A DNA stretch of 64,000 nucleotides from an uncultured Chloroflexota bacterium (GTDB lineage Bacteria; Chloroflexota; Anaerolineae; Aggregatilineales; Phototrophicaceae): contig CALJKV010000121.1 of NCBI GenBank assembly GCA_937974245.1, positions 124,001-188,000 on the forward strand, given 5' to 3'. The translations under genes were made by a program, and so were the position numbers. Below, piece after piece: positions 9,666-18,663 of this stretch (position 1 is the stretch's first letter; the number at the start of each line of letters is the position of its first letter). The notes under the pieces are model-generated. The model was not told the origin of the DNA, did no database searches, and saw nothing but the letters and a program-made list of their open reading frames with translations.

Positions 9666-10482
9666 GATTATCCTGGAAGCACGCCACGTCACCAAGCGGT
9701 TCGGCGGGCTGACTGCGGTTGGCAAGATGGATTTACATGTGCCACGCGGCGCGATTGCCAGCCTGATCGGGCCGAACGGCGCAGGCAAGACGACCTTTTT
9801 TAACTGCGTGACCGGCTTCTACAACCCGGAAGAAGGTGAAATTCTGTTTGAAGGCCGCCCGATTAAAGGGCTGCGTCCTGATCAGATTACCCAGCGCGGT
9901 ATCACCCGTACCTACCAGAACATTCGCCTGTTCAACGGCCTGACGACGCTGGAGAATATCCTGGTGGGGATGCACACGCGCTTGACCGCGAACCCGGTAG
10001 AGTCAATTATCGGTACGCCGCGTATGAGACGCGAGGAACGTGCCGCACTGGAAGAGGCGATGCGATTGGTCGAGTTCGTGGGCTTGAGTGGCATGGAAGA
10101 CCTGTTGGCGGAAAACCTCCCCTACGGGTTACAGCGCCGCCTGGAAGTGGCGCGGGCGCTGGCCTCCCGGCCGCGGCTGCTGCTGCTGGACGAACCGACG
10201 GCCGGCATGAACCCGCAGGAAACCGACGCGATGATGCGCTTTATCCGCCGGCTGCGCGACGAACTCGACCTGACGATTTTTCTGATCGAACATGATATGC
10301 GGCTTGTCATGAATGTCTCCGATCAGGTGAGCGTAATGGATTACGGCAAGAAGATTTCCGAAGGCACGCCCGCCGAAGTGCAGCGCGACCCGAAGGTTAT
10401 TACCGCCTATCTCGGCACTGGCCCGGATGACGACTTGGAAGGGGAATTCCCCGCTGAAGACAGTGAGGTTGCGGAATCATGA
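9658..10482 (+). CDS. livG: Branched-chain amino acid ABC transporter ATP-binding protein LivG
   Basis: About 274 residues. Walker A GPNGAGKTT is near residue 38, a LivG-type GLQRRLEVARAL signature near 157 (replacing LSGGQ), Walker B LLLLDEPTAGMN near 176, and the switch His in LIEHDM near 207. An acidic C-terminal tail (about residues 257-274) goes beyond the usual family end. It binds one of the Liv permeases on the cytoplasmic side. The gene overlaps livM by 8 bases, and its stop overlaps the livF start in an ATGA arrangement. Confidence 0.94.
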   Translation: MSEIILEARHVTKRFGGLTAVGKMDLHVPRGAIASLIGPNGAGKTTFFNCVTGFYNPEEGEILFEGRPIKGLRPDQITQRGITRTYQNIRLFNGLTTLENILVGMHTRLTANPVESIIGTPRMRREERAALEEAMRLVEFVGLSGMEDLLAENLPYGLQRRLEVARALASRPRLLLLDEPTAGMNPQETDAMMRFIRRLRDELDLTIFLIEHDMRLVMNVSDQVSVMDYGKKISEGTPAEVQRDPKVITAYLGTGPDDDLEGEFPAEDSEVAES

Positions 10483-11195
10483 CGCTGCTGGAAATTCGGG
10501 ATATTCATACGTATTATGGCAAGATTCATGCTCTCAAGGGGATTTCGGTCACGGTAGATGAGGGCGAAATCGTCACGTTGATCGGCGGGAATGGCGCGGG
10601 CAAGACGACCACGCTCAACACCATCAGCGGTATCACCCCGGCGGCAGAGGGCCAGGTTATCCTTAATGGTGAAGACATCACCTCAACCCGCCCGCACGAA
10701 ATTGTAATGCGTGGCGTTGTCCAGTCGCCGGAAGGCCGCAAGGTTTTCACAAGGCTGACGGTGACGGAAAATCTCGAAATGGGTGCATTTGCCCGCAGCG
10801 ATGTGGCCGGTATCAAGCGCGACATGGATTATGTATTTGACCGATTCCCCCGCTTACTGGAACGGCGTACCCAGCTTGGCGGCACGCTTTCCGGCGGGGA
10901 ACAGCAGATGCTGGCAATTGGCCGCGCCTTGATGGGCAAGCCGCGCATTTTGCTGCTGGATGAGCCTTCAATGGGGTTAGCGCCCATGCTTGTTAAGCAG
11001 ATTTTTGAAGTAATTACCTACCTGAACACCGAAAATCACACGACGATTCTCCTTGTTGAACAGAACGCCCGTATGGCGCTATCTATCGCTAACCGGGCGT
11101 ATGTGCTGCAATCCGGCGCGATCACCCATGCTGACAGCGCTGAGGCGCTGCAACATGATGAGAGCATTATCGAGGCTTACCTGGGTGGACATTAA
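10479..11195 (+). CDS. livF: Branched-chain amino acid ABC transporter ATP-binding protein LivF
   Basis: About 238 residues, the normal LivF length. Walker A GGNGAGKTT is near residue 36, the signature LSGGEQQML near 139, Walker B ILLLDEPSMGL near 157, and the switch region LLVEQNA near 193, where Gln-Asn replaces His-Asp as is usual in LivF. It is the second ATPase of the Liv complex. It overlaps livG by 4 bases and is followed after 21 bases by the acylphosphatase gene. Confidence 0.95.
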   Translation: MTLLEIRDIHTYYGKIHALKGISVTVDEGEIVTLIGGNGAGKTTTLNTISGITPAAEGQVILNGEDITSTRPHEIVMRGVVQSPEGRKVFTRLTVTENLEMGAFARSDVAGIKRDMDYVFDRFPRLLERRTQLGGTLSGGEQQMLAIGRALMGKPRILLLDEPSMGLAPMLVKQIFEVITYLNTENHTTILLVEQNARMALSIANRAYVLQSGAITHADSAEALQHDESIIEAYLGGH

Positions 11196-11216
11196 ACGGC
11201 TGCAAAAGAGTGCCCA

Positions 11217-11522
11217 ATGACTGACGAATCCCAGCACCCAACCTCCACTTACGAACGACTGCACGCTATCGTGCATGGGCGGGTGCAGGGCGTTAGTTTT
11301 CGCTACTTCACCCAGCTTCGCGCTGCTGAATTGGGGGTGACAGGCTGGGTGCGGAATCTGCCAGATCGTACAGTTGAGGTGATGGCGGAGGGAGAGCGTC
11401 CTCAGCTTCAGCAGCTGTTAGGCTTCTTAAGACGCGGCCCTACCGGGGCGACAGTCACGCAGGTGGATGTGGCCTGGCTGCCCGCGTCTGCCACTTTTGC
11501 CGGGTTCAACATCCGTTTCTGA
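11217..11522 (+). CDS. acyP: Acylphosphatase
   Basis: About 101 residues, the standard size. The motif GRVQGVSFR carries the phosphate-binding Arg29 and GWVRN the catalytic Asn47, both conserved. Acylphosphatases hydrolyse carboxyl-phosphate mixed anhydrides such as acetyl phosphate or carbamoyl phosphate in the cytosol. It lies 21 bases after livF on the same strand with no terminator between, so it is probably co-transcribed with the transporter; the functional link is unclear. Confidence 0.93.
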   Translation: MTDESQHPTSTYERLHAIVHGRVQGVSFRYFTQLRAAELGVTGWVRNLPDRTVEVMAEGERPQLQQLLGFLRRGPTGATVTQVDVAWLPASATFAGFNIRF

Positions 11523-11647
11523 CGAATAAGCAAAGAAAATCACACCTCAAGGGTGGACTATAGGGCCGGTCACAACATCGAGGTTTTTGTATGTTTTCTG
11601 GACTCCTCATGCTATAATTCAATCGATATTACGGAGAGGAGAGGAAA

Positions 11648-12127
11648 ATGTCGGAGAAGGTTGCCGCATATAAACACAAGCTGGCCGAAGCCCGCGTCTT
11701 CCTGGAACATATTTTTGATCAGGTTGGTGATAGATGGGAGCTGCCGGTTTATTCCGAAGGTGCGAATTGGACGGTGCGCCAGATCGCCATCCACCTCGCG
11801 GTTTCGGATAAAGGCCATAACAACATGATGATGGCAATTGCCCAGGGTCAGAATACGATTCCAGAGGATTTTGACCTGGAGCGATTTAACCGCCGTTCGG
11901 TGGAAAAACGGGCAGAAACAACCCCGGATGAGCTGCGGCAATCGCTGCGTGCTACCGCTGCCGAGCGAGTCGCCTGGCTGGATACGTGTGATGATACCGT
12001 TCTGGAGAAAAAGGGGCGACATGGTTCAATGCAAATTCTTTCGATTGCTGAAATTTTGGATGTGATCGCCGGGCATGACCGTGTTCATGGCCGCGATATT
12101 GCCGAGGCGCTAGGGATTAGTATTTGA
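11648..12127 (+). CDS. DinB/YfiT-like four-helix-bundle protein
   Basis: About 159 residues, mostly helical. Spaced histidines fit the metal-binding triad of the DinB superfamily: His in IHLAVSDKGH near residues 50-59, and a C-terminal GHDRVHGRDI near 143-152. A strong GGAGAGGA ribosome-binding site precedes the ATG. Related proteins include thiol-dependent S-transferases and proteins of unknown role; nothing here indicates a specific reaction. It is followed closely by a flavodoxin-like gene. Confidence 0.8.
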   Translation: MSEKVAAYKHKLAEARVFLEHIFDQVGDRWELPVYSEGANWTVRQIAIHLAVSDKGHNNMMMAIAQGQNTIPEDFDLERFNRRSVEKRAETTPDELRQSLRATAAERVAWLDTCDDTVLEKKGRHGSMQILSIAEILDVIAGHDRVHGRDIAEALGISI

Positions 12128-12135
12128 AGGTAAAG

Positions 12136-12663
12136 ATGAAAATTCTATCGGGATACGCCAGTGTACACGGTTCAACCGGGGAAATCGCCCGCTTTATCGG
12201 CCAGGTACTCAAAGAATATAATTATGGTGTGATGGTTGAGGACATAACCCATGTGACGAACGTGGCTGAATATGATGCTTTCGTCCTGGGGTCACCGATT
12301 CATGGTGGGATGTGGCTAACGGAGATGTCACGCTTCCTCGCCCGGTATGAGCAGGAACTAGCCGCCAGACCGGTCTTTTTTTACGTTACCTGTATTCGCG
12401 TCTTAGAGCCGGATGGCTACCAGCACGCCCAGGATAATTATTTATATCAGGAAGTCCTCAACGATATTGGGGTAAACGCCAAAGACGTTGGCATATTTGC
12501 CGGCAAACTCGACCTTGAAAGTATTGATTGGCGCGAACGTTGGACGCTTTCACTGCGCTACGATGGGCAGGAAATCCCCGGCGCACTCAGCAGTGACTTC
12601 CGCGATTGGCCGACCATTCGCAATTGGGTCAACCAGATTCGGGCAGCGCTGGAAATAAAGTAA
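12136..12663 (+). CDS. Flavodoxin-domain protein
   Basis: About 175 residues. The N-terminal ILSGYASVHGSTGEIA is a flavodoxin-type FMN phosphate-binding loop, and GSPIHGGMW near residue 53 fits the second flavin-contacting loop. Size and order resemble the HemG-like (menaquinone-dependent protoporphyrinogen oxidase) flavodoxin group, but a general electron-transfer flavodoxin is also possible. ATG at 12136 is preferred over an upstream TTG. Its stop overlaps the Nudix start by one base (TAATG), indicating coupling. Confidence 0.82.
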   Translation: MKILSGYASVHGSTGEIARFIGQVLKEYNYGVMVEDITHVTNVAEYDAFVLGSPIHGGMWLTEMSRFLARYEQELAARPVFFYVTCIRVLEPDGYQHAQDNYLYQEVLNDIGVNAKDVGIFAGKLDLESIDWRERWTLSLRYDGQEIPGALSSDFRDWPTIRNWVNQIRAALEIK

Positions 12664-13286
12664 TGAGTTCGACACCCCAATGGTTGGGTTGGGTACAGCA
12701 GTTGCAGGCACTCGCCCAGTCCGGCCTGGCTTATAACCCGCATCCCTATGACGCGGAACGTTACGAACAGGTGCGTCAGATCGCGGCGGAAATTGCCGCC
12801 CATCTGTCCCAAACTGATCTGAGTCTGGTTCAGGAATTATTCGCTGGGGATACCGGCCACGCTACGCCTAAAGTGGATGTGCGCGGCGTGGTTTTTCGTG
12901 ATGACCGAATTCTGCTGGTGCGTGAACACAGTGATGGCAAGTGGACTCTACCCGGCGGTTGGGCCGATATTGGCGAATCGGCGGCAGAAGCGGTCATGCG
13001 CGAAGTGAGCGAGGAATCCGGCTATCCCGTGAAAGCTACCAAGCTGCTGGCGGTCTATGACCGCAACCGACACGCGCACCCACCCCACCCCTGGTATATC
13101 TACAAGTTCTTCTTCCGCTGCGAAATCACCGGCAGTCCCCAGGCACACGACAGCGAAGTGGATGCAGTGGACTTCTTCAGGCTGGAAAAACTGCCTGAAC
13201 TCTCCAGTGGCCGGACGACCTCGGCGCAAATTGCCCGCTTTTTCGATCATGACCGTCATCCTGACTGGCCGACGGATTTTGACTGA
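12663..13286 (+). CDS. Nudix hydrolase with Nudix N-terminal helical domain
   Basis: About 207 residues. Residues 1-55 form a helical segment matching the N-terminal domain seen in some ADP-ribose-pyrophosphatase-like Nudix proteins. The Nudix box fits G-x5-E-x7-R-E-V-x-E-E-x-G, starting at GGWADIGES near residue 98. It should hydrolyse a nucleoside diphosphate linked to another group in the cytosol; the substrate is not readable. It is translationally coupled to the flavodoxin gene. Confidence 0.9.
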   Translation: MSSTPQWLGWVQQLQALAQSGLAYNPHPYDAERYEQVRQIAAEIAAHLSQTDLSLVQELFAGDTGHATPKVDVRGVVFRDDRILLVREHSDGKWTLPGGWADIGESAAEAVMREVSEESGYPVKATKLLAVYDRNRHAHPPHPWYIYKFFFRCEITGSPQAHDSEVDAVDFFRLEKLPELSSGRTTSAQIARFFDHDRHPDWPTDFD

Positions 13287-13324
13287 GTACACACACCCAA
13301 TTATGTAAAGGAGATTGTTGCATC

Positions 13325-14179
13325 ATGTTCCATTCTCATGCGCTGCCTCGTTTGTTGATTGCAGCGTTTTTGTTGCTCATCTCCGGCGGAATCACACTCC
13401 AGGCGCAGGATGCCGAACCCCAACGACTGATCCTGGCGACCACTACCAGCACCGAAGACTCCGGCCTGCTTGACTATATTCTGCCGGACTTCGAGGCGTT
13501 GTATCATGTGACAGTAGATGTCATCGCCGTCGGTACCGGGCAGGCGCTGGCATTGGGCGAAAGCGGTGATGCCGATGTGTTGCTGGTTCATGCACGGGCG
13601 CGGGAAGACGCGTTCGTTGAGTCCGGCAACGGCCTCATCCGCTACGACGTGATGTATAACGATTTCGTCATCGTCGGCCCGGCAGATGACCCGGCAGGTG
13701 TATCCGGCATGACGGATGCCGCCGCTGCCATTGCCCAGATCGCCGCCAGTGGCGCGACCTTTGTTTCTCGCGGGGATGACAGCGGCACGCACACCAAAGA
13801 ACTCGCTATCTGGGAAGCCGCCGCACTCGTTCCAGAAGGTGACTGGTATGTTTCCGCCGGACAGGGCATGGGCGCGGTACTCACGATGTCGGAAGAACTG
13901 CAAGCCTATACCCTGACTGACCGGGCGACGTTTGCCACCCGCGCCGCTGATGGCATCGCGCTGGCGATTGTAGTGGAAGGCGACCCGGTACTGTTCAATC
14001 CGTATGGTGTCATACCGGTCAACCCGGCAGCACACCCCAACATTGACGCCGAACTGGGACAGGCCTTCGCCCACTGGATCACATCGCTGCCCACACAGGA
14101 ACTCGTCGCCAGCTATCAGGTCAACGGCCTGACGTTGTTCGTGCCGGATTCTGTTCCCTGGCGGGTGGCACATCGTTAA
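13325..14179 (+). CDS. tupA: Tungstate-type ABC transporter substrate-binding protein
   Basis: About 284 residues. A signal peptide ends near QAQD (about residue 30). The mature start carries LATTTSTEDSGLLDY, the hallmark oxyanion-binding segment of TupA-like proteins, and FVSRGDDSGTHTKE near residue 155 is the second conserved anion-contacting segment. It is predicted to bind tungstate (or molybdate) outside the membrane and deliver it to the permease encoded next. AAGGAG lies upstream of the ATG. It heads a three-gene tup operon. Confidence 0.92.
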   Translation: MFHSHALPRLLIAAFLLLISGGITLQAQDAEPQRLILATTTSTEDSGLLDYILPDFEALYHVTVDVIAVGTGQALALGESGDADVLLVHARAREDAFVESGNGLIRYDVMYNDFVIVGPADDPAGVSGMTDAAAAIAQIAASGATFVSRGDDSGTHTKELAIWEAAALVPEGDWYVSAGQGMGAVLTMSEELQAYTLTDRATFATRAADGIALAIVVEGDPVLFNPYGVIPVNPAAHPNIDAELGQAFAHWITSLPTQELVASYQVNGLTLFVPDSVPWRVAHR

Positions 14180-14206
14180 CCGCCACAGGAGGCCGCTATA
14201 CAAACG

Positions 14207-14899
14207 GTGATTGATGCGCTGCGCGAGGCGCTGCGACTGATTTTTTCGCTTGATCCCGGCGTGGTGGAAATCGCGCTGCGGTCACTGCAGGTCACGGTGA
14301 GCGCCCTGGCGATCAGCGTCGTGATTGGCATCCCTCTGGGGGCGTGGCTGGCGCTGGGGCACTTCTCCGGCAAAAAACTCGTGACTGCCCTGGTCTATAC
14401 CGGGATGGGACTGCCACCTGTTGTGGTCGGGCTTGGCGTGTTTCTGGTGTTTTCTCGCAGCGGCCCACTGGGGGATTGGGGCTGGCTCTTCACGTCTGCC
14501 GCGATGGTCGTGGCACAGGTGATTATCGCCACGCCGCTGGTGATGGGAGTCACCATGAGCAGTGTCGCCGGGATAAATCCCGACCTGCGGCCTCAGCTTC
14601 GCGCCCTGGGGGCGACCCCCTGGCAGGCAACCTGGGCGCAGTTAATCGAAGCACGAAGCGGCATTATCGTCGGCATCGTGGCTGGGTTCGGCTCAATCAT
14701 CTCCGAGGTCGGCGCGGTCATGCTGGTGGGCGGTAATATCGCCGGACGCACTCGCGTCCTGACAACGGCGATTGTTCTGGAGACACGCCAGGGCAACTTT
14801 GACATCGCACTGGCACTGGGCATCATTTTGCTTCTGCTCTCGTTTGCCGCCAATTCCGCCCTGATCGTCCTGCAAACTCGAACCGGAGTCCCGCGATGA
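14207..14899 (+). CDS. tupB: Tungstate-type ABC transporter permease
   Basis: About 230 residues with five to six membrane segments and the binding-protein-dependent transport coupling loop LRALGATPWQA near residue 130. The start is uncertain. GTG at 14207 is the first standard codon, but it sits 14 bases after a strong AGGAGG (14187-14192). An in-frame ATA at 14198 has ideal 5-base spacing, so either a rare ATA start or a mutated ATG is possible. It forms the channel for TupA cargo. It overlaps tupC by 4 bases (ATGA). Confidence 0.9.
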   Translation: MIDALREALRLIFSLDPGVVEIALRSLQVTVSALAISVVIGIPLGAWLALGHFSGKKLVTALVYTGMGLPPVVVGLGVFLVFSRSGPLGDWGWLFTSAAMVVAQVIIATPLVMGVTMSSVAGINPDLRPQLRALGATPWQATWAQLIEARSGIIVGIVAGFGSIISEVGAVMLVGGNIAGRTRVLTTAIVLETRQGNFDIALALGIILLLLSFAANSALIVLQTRTGVPR

Positions 14900-15633
14900 C
14901 TGCCGCGCCCTTCTACGACCTGCATCACGTCCAGCAGAGCTACAACAGGCGAGTTGTGCTGAGGATTCCAGTGCTGCGGGTCGAACCAGGGGAAATCCTG
15001 GGGATTGTCGGGCCGAGCGGGGCGGGTAAAAGCACGCTGCTCCGGCTGCTGGCCTTCCTGGAACAACCAGCACAGGGCGCGGTGACGCTCCACCTGGATA
15101 ACCAGGAACTTACCGCCGAAACCGCCACTATTGACCAGCGACGGCAAATAGCGATGGTTTTCCAGCGTCCGGCGCTGCTGCGGCGCAGTGTCCGCGCCAA
15201 TGTCGCCTACGGACTGCGGGTGCGCGGTGGACGTGACCACCGGGAACAGATTGATGCGGCGCTCAAGCAGGTCAAGCTCGACCACCTGGCAGCGGCGGAC
15301 GCTCACACACTTTCCGGGGGTGAGGCGCAGCGGGTCGCGCTGGCACGGGCACTCGTATTACGACCGCGCGTCTTGCTGCTGGATGAACCGACAGCCAACC
15401 TCGACCCTTACAACGTCCGGTTGATCGAATCGCTCATCCAACAACACCTTGCTGCGGGCAATACGACAATTATGCTGGTGACACACAACATTTTCCAGGC
15501 ACAGCGGTTGGCGACCCGTGTCGCGCTGCTACTGGATGGTGAACTGGTGGAAACCGCGCCGGTGCTGGGATTCTTTCAGTCCCCCGCCGACGCCCGCACA
15601 GCGGCATTTGTCTCTGGGGAGCTGGTGTATTGA
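14896..15633 (+). CDS. tupC: Tungstate-type ABC transporter ATP-binding protein
   Basis: About 245 residues with Walker A GPSGAGKST near residue 38, a Q-loop in MVFQRPALL near 90, the signature LSGGEAQRVALA near 136, Walker B LLLDEPTANLD near 159 and the switch His in LVTHN near 197. It completes the TupABC importer on the cytoplasmic face. No C-terminal TOBE/MOP regulatory domain is present, which fits TupC more than ModC. Confidence 0.92.
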   Translation: MTAAPFYDLHHVQQSYNRRVVLRIPVLRVEPGEILGIVGPSGAGKSTLLRLLAFLEQPAQGAVTLHLDNQELTAETATIDQRRQIAMVFQRPALLRRSVRANVAYGLRVRGGRDHREQIDAALKQVKLDHLAAADAHTLSGGEAQRVALARALVLRPRVLLLDEPTANLDPYNVRLIESLIQQHLAAGNTTIMLVTHNIFQAQRLATRVALLLDGELVETAPVLGFFQSPADARTAAFVSGELVY

Positions 15634-15776
15634 GCGCTGAGATGGTCACACTGGGTCGAAAGTTCAACCTGGAAACATCCTTCCCCGTACCTCAGTCCAT
15701 ATAACAGTTCTTTAACTGGTTACGGTGGCGAAGCGTGATACACTGAAGGGCTAAAAGCATTATCCATGAGGCCTTC

Positions 15777-16598
15777 ATGCATATCGCGCTCAATTACTCT
15801 CCACAAGCGGCGGCACTGCTCAACCAGGGGACAATAAAACTGGATTATTATAAAGTCCCGGATTGGCCGGATATGGTAGGAACAGCCAGCGCACAGCTTC
15901 CGGTCTACGTGCATTGGCCGCTGATGGCCGGGCGACACAATGGAAAGCAGGTCGGTTGGGAGCAGATCGCGGCTCTGCACGACCAGACCGCCACACCGTA
16001 CATTAACACGCATCTCGCACCCCGCGCTTCCGATTTTGCGGGTATGCCACTGGATACTACCCACCTGGAACACACCCGTAACCTGATAGAAGCGATGCAC
16101 GACGACATACGGCAACTGGTGGATCGTTTTGGCGCGGCGCAGGTTATCCTGGAAAATGCGACCTGGGACCCGACCTATGAGATTCCGCGCCCCGTACTGG
16201 AAGCTGAGTGTATCTGCCAGATGGTAAATGATACCGGGGCGGGTTTTCTGCTGGACATCGCGCACGCCCGTATCGCAGCATCCTACCTGGGCGTTGATCC
16301 GCAAACGTATATTGCCAGTCTGCCAGTTGACCGTCTGCGCGAACTGCATGTAACCGGTGTGATCTATGACACGAAACAAAACCGACTTAACGACCACTTC
16401 CCCATGACCGCTGCCGACTGGTCGCTTACGGAGTGGGCATTGGGGCAGATTCATAGTGGCGCATGGGCAACTCCCTGGGTCGTGGCGCTGGAATACGGCG
16501 GTGTGGGCGCGGGCTTCAGCGAACGCAGCGATGCCAGCGTGATCGCCATTGATATACCGCGCCTGTACCAGTTGGTCAAACCAACATCAGTAAACTAA
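15777..16598 (+). CDS. DUF692/MNIO-family TIM-barrel protein, stand-alone
   Basis: About 273 residues matching DUF692 (UPF0276), now called multinuclear non-haem iron oxidative enzymes. Candidate metal ligands lie in the expected order: His in NTHLAP near residue 80, Glu in ILENATW near 125, Asp/His in LLDIAHA near 160, His in ELHVTG near 187, Asp/His in NDHFPM near 203 and Glu in ALEYGG near 239. Characterised members modify Cys or other residues of ribosomal peptides, normally with a partner protein and a small precursor encoded alongside. No precursor or partner is visible within 1 kb, so the substrate is unknown. It is followed 17 bases later by the FolC-like gene. Confidence 0.82.
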   Translation: MHIALNYSPQAAALLNQGTIKLDYYKVPDWPDMVGTASAQLPVYVHWPLMAGRHNGKQVGWEQIAALHDQTATPYINTHLAPRASDFAGMPLDTTHLEHTRNLIEAMHDDIRQLVDRFGAAQVILENATWDPTYEIPRPVLEAECICQMVNDTGAGFLLDIAHARIAASYLGVDPQTYIASLPVDRLRELHVTGVIYDTKQNRLNDHFPMTAADWSLTEWALGQIHSGAWATPWVVALEYGGVGAGFSERSDASVIAIDIPRLYQLVKPTSVN

Positions 16599-16615
16599 CT
16601 CTTTGAGACGAATTT

Positions 16616-17926
16616 ATGTCCGATGATGCCTATTTTGAGTCGTTGCGCGCCATTGTCCAACCGATCCCGGTACGAGACTATCCTAAAACCCTGGAGCCGA
16701 TGATCGCTCTGTTGGCGGCGCTCGGCAATCCACAAAATGAGTTTCCCGCAATAGTCGTAGCCGGGTCTATTGGCAAAGGAACGACCTGCTATCGTTTGGC
16801 GCAGATTCTCTACGCCAATAACTTGCATGTCGGCCTATATACCAGCCCTCACCTGCACAGTTTCCGGGAGCGGTTTATCATCAACACCGCCATGATTACC
16901 AAAGGGGTGTTCGTAGAAGGCGTAGCGGCGGTACGGGCGGCTGCCAGCCAACTACCGTATCGTTACAGCACATTTGAGATGGCGACAGCGCTGGCATTCT
17001 GGTGGTTCGCTCGTAACCATGTGCATATCGCCGTACTGGAAATCGGGCTAGGCGGACGCTTTGACGCCGTCAATACTGTGAAGAACGCTCTGGCAGTGTT
17101 CACGCCGATTGAGATGGAACACGCGGCGATCCTCGGTGACACCCTGTCCGCCATTGCCAACCATAAAGCCGGGGTCATCCAGCCGGGCGGCCATGCGATC
17201 AGTGTGAAACAAATGGCGGACGTCCAGCGCGTGCTGGAAGCAGAAGCGACGCTCAAGAAAGCCTCACTGCAATTAAATGGCGCCCGGAGTGACCGCCACC
17301 AGGGATCGGTGCTGGGGTTAGCGGCCTGGCAAAACCTGCGTGAACGCGGCCTGATTCCGCAGCGCCCTTTTAAATATTTCCTGGAAACTGACGCACTGCC
17401 AGGACGGTTGGAGCAGGTCAGGATTACGGAACGTGACGTCGTGCTGGACGGGGCGCACACGCCCACCGCCGCCCACCGGCTGCGCCGCGAGATTGACGAG
17501 CGCTTCGGCCCAAACGAGCCAGTACGCATCATTGTGGGGATGCTCCAGGACAAAGCGGTGCGCGATTTTCTCAAAGTGTTTGATGTCCCGCGCTATCGCA
17601 TCGTCATCACCCAGGCCACCGGTCATCGCGCCCTGTCTTCCGCGACAATCAGGGCGCAGTTTCAGCCACATGCTGCCCAGGTTGAAATGGCTGCTGACCT
17701 GAACGAGGCACTTTCGCAGATTCACACTATGCCGGAATCCTGCCTGGTTGTGACCGGGTCGCTACGGATGGTCGCTGCGGCGCGGGAAGCCTATGGGCTG
17801 GTGCCGGCCCCTTTAATCCCCGAAGTGCGTATGACGCGCACGATTTTTGAGGGCAGCGAATACCTGGTGCGGCTGCGCATACGCGAGGAATCAACGCCTT
17901 CATCATCAAGCGCCCTTGCGCAATAA
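16616..17926 (+). CDS. folC: Folylpolyglutamate synthase/dihydrofolate synthase-like Mur ligase
   Basis: About 436 residues. The P-loop is VAGSIGKGTT near residue 47 (FolC typically VxGTNGKGS), followed by GLYTSPHLHSFRER near 78, typical of FolC substrate contact, and LEIGLGGRFDAVN near 143. The Mur-ligase C-terminal domain contains VLDGAHTPTAA near 280. Such enzymes add glutamate to dihydropteroate or folates in the cytosol using ATP. Ser-Ile replaces Thr-Asn in the P-loop, a mild deviation. The short gap after the MNIO gene suggests one transcript. Confidence 0.86.
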   Translation: MSDDAYFESLRAIVQPIPVRDYPKTLEPMIALLAALGNPQNEFPAIVVAGSIGKGTTCYRLAQILYANNLHVGLYTSPHLHSFRERFIINTAMITKGVFVEGVAAVRAAASQLPYRYSTFEMATALAFWWFARNHVHIAVLEIGLGGRFDAVNTVKNALAVFTPIEMEHAAILGDTLSAIANHKAGVIQPGGHAISVKQMADVQRVLEAEATLKKASLQLNGARSDRHQGSVLGLAAWQNLRERGLIPQRPFKYFLETDALPGRLEQVRITERDVVLDGAHTPTAAHRLRREIDERFGPNEPVRIIVGMLQDKAVRDFLKVFDVPRYRIVITQATGHRALSSATIRAQFQPHAAQVEMAADLNEALSQIHTMPESCLVVTGSLRMVAAAREAYGLVPAPLIPEVRMTRTIFEGSEYLVRLRIREESTPSSSSALAQ

Positions 17927-18021
17927 GGACATCCTCACCCCTTGTTCGCCTGGTTAGGACGCACAAGAAGCATTAAGAACTTCTAACCAAGAGTTAAATC
18001 AACATTCGATACATTTATGGT

Positions 18022-18663
18022 ATGGTTGTAGGCATGATCCAATCTGCTATTGAAACCCCCATGCACGAAACAGAACTGGAACCGGTCATTTTATGGGCGC
18101 GGTTAATCTCGAATATTTTCAGCCCGCCTGTGGTCTGGGCGGTATTGGCCTTTCCAATCGCCTTCCGTGATGCCTACTCACAAGGTCAGGCCATTGTATG
18201 GGCAGGGGTCTATACCCTGCTCGTATGCCTGTTCCCGCTGGCATATATCGCCTGGATGGTACACCGGGGCAAAATCACCGATATTCACATGAAACTGCGA
18301 AAAGACCGGTTGCGTCCTTTCCTGGTTTCGATTGCCTGTACCGCTGTCGCCTGGTGGGTCTTGCGCTTGCTGGGAGCGCCATCGGTTGTGCCGCAGTTCG
18401 CGCTGTTTTCGTTGGTACAGTTGACGGTGATGGCCGTGATTACGTTGGTGTGGCAGATCAGTATGCACACCATGAGCATCAGTTGTGCTGTCGTCGCCAT
18501 CGGGCTGTTGTTTGGCCTTGCTCCTGCGCTGCTAGCGACTCCACTCATCCCACTGGTGGGGGCGGCTCGCCTCAAGCTCCACCGTCATACCCCGGCGCAG
18601 GTAGTAGCCGGTACGCTGGTTGGGGCATTAATCCCGGTGCTGCTGTTCGCGTTTGTCGCCTGA
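18022..18663 (+). CDS. PAP2-like integral membrane phosphatase
   Basis: About 213 residues with five to six hydrophobic helices. A divergent lipid-phosphatase signature is visible: KLRKDRLRP (KX6RP-like) near residue 93, an MHTMS segment near 152 where PSGH is usual, and RLKLHRHTPAQ near 187 in place of the SRX5HX3D motif, with the final Asp absent. It could be a PA-phosphatase-type enzyme on lipid phosphates or a degenerate member. Start candidates are ATG at 18022 or 18034. Its 3' end overlaps the convergent TetR gene by 36 bases. Confidence 0.75.
   Translation: MVVGMIQSAIETPMHETELEPVILWARLISNIFSPPVVWAVLAFPIAFRDAYSQGQAIVWAGVYTLLVCLFPLAYIAWMVHRGKITDIHMKLRKDRLRPFLVSIACTAVAWWVLRLLGAPSVVPQFALFSLVQLTVMAVITLVWQISMHTMSISCAVVAIGLLFGLAPALLATPLIPLVGAARLKLHRHTPAQVVAGTLVGALIPVLLFAFVA

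Noticed and set aside
13301..14203. Long open frame antisense to tupA
   Set aside because: Low-quality composition, and the plus strand encodes an unmistakable TupA protein.
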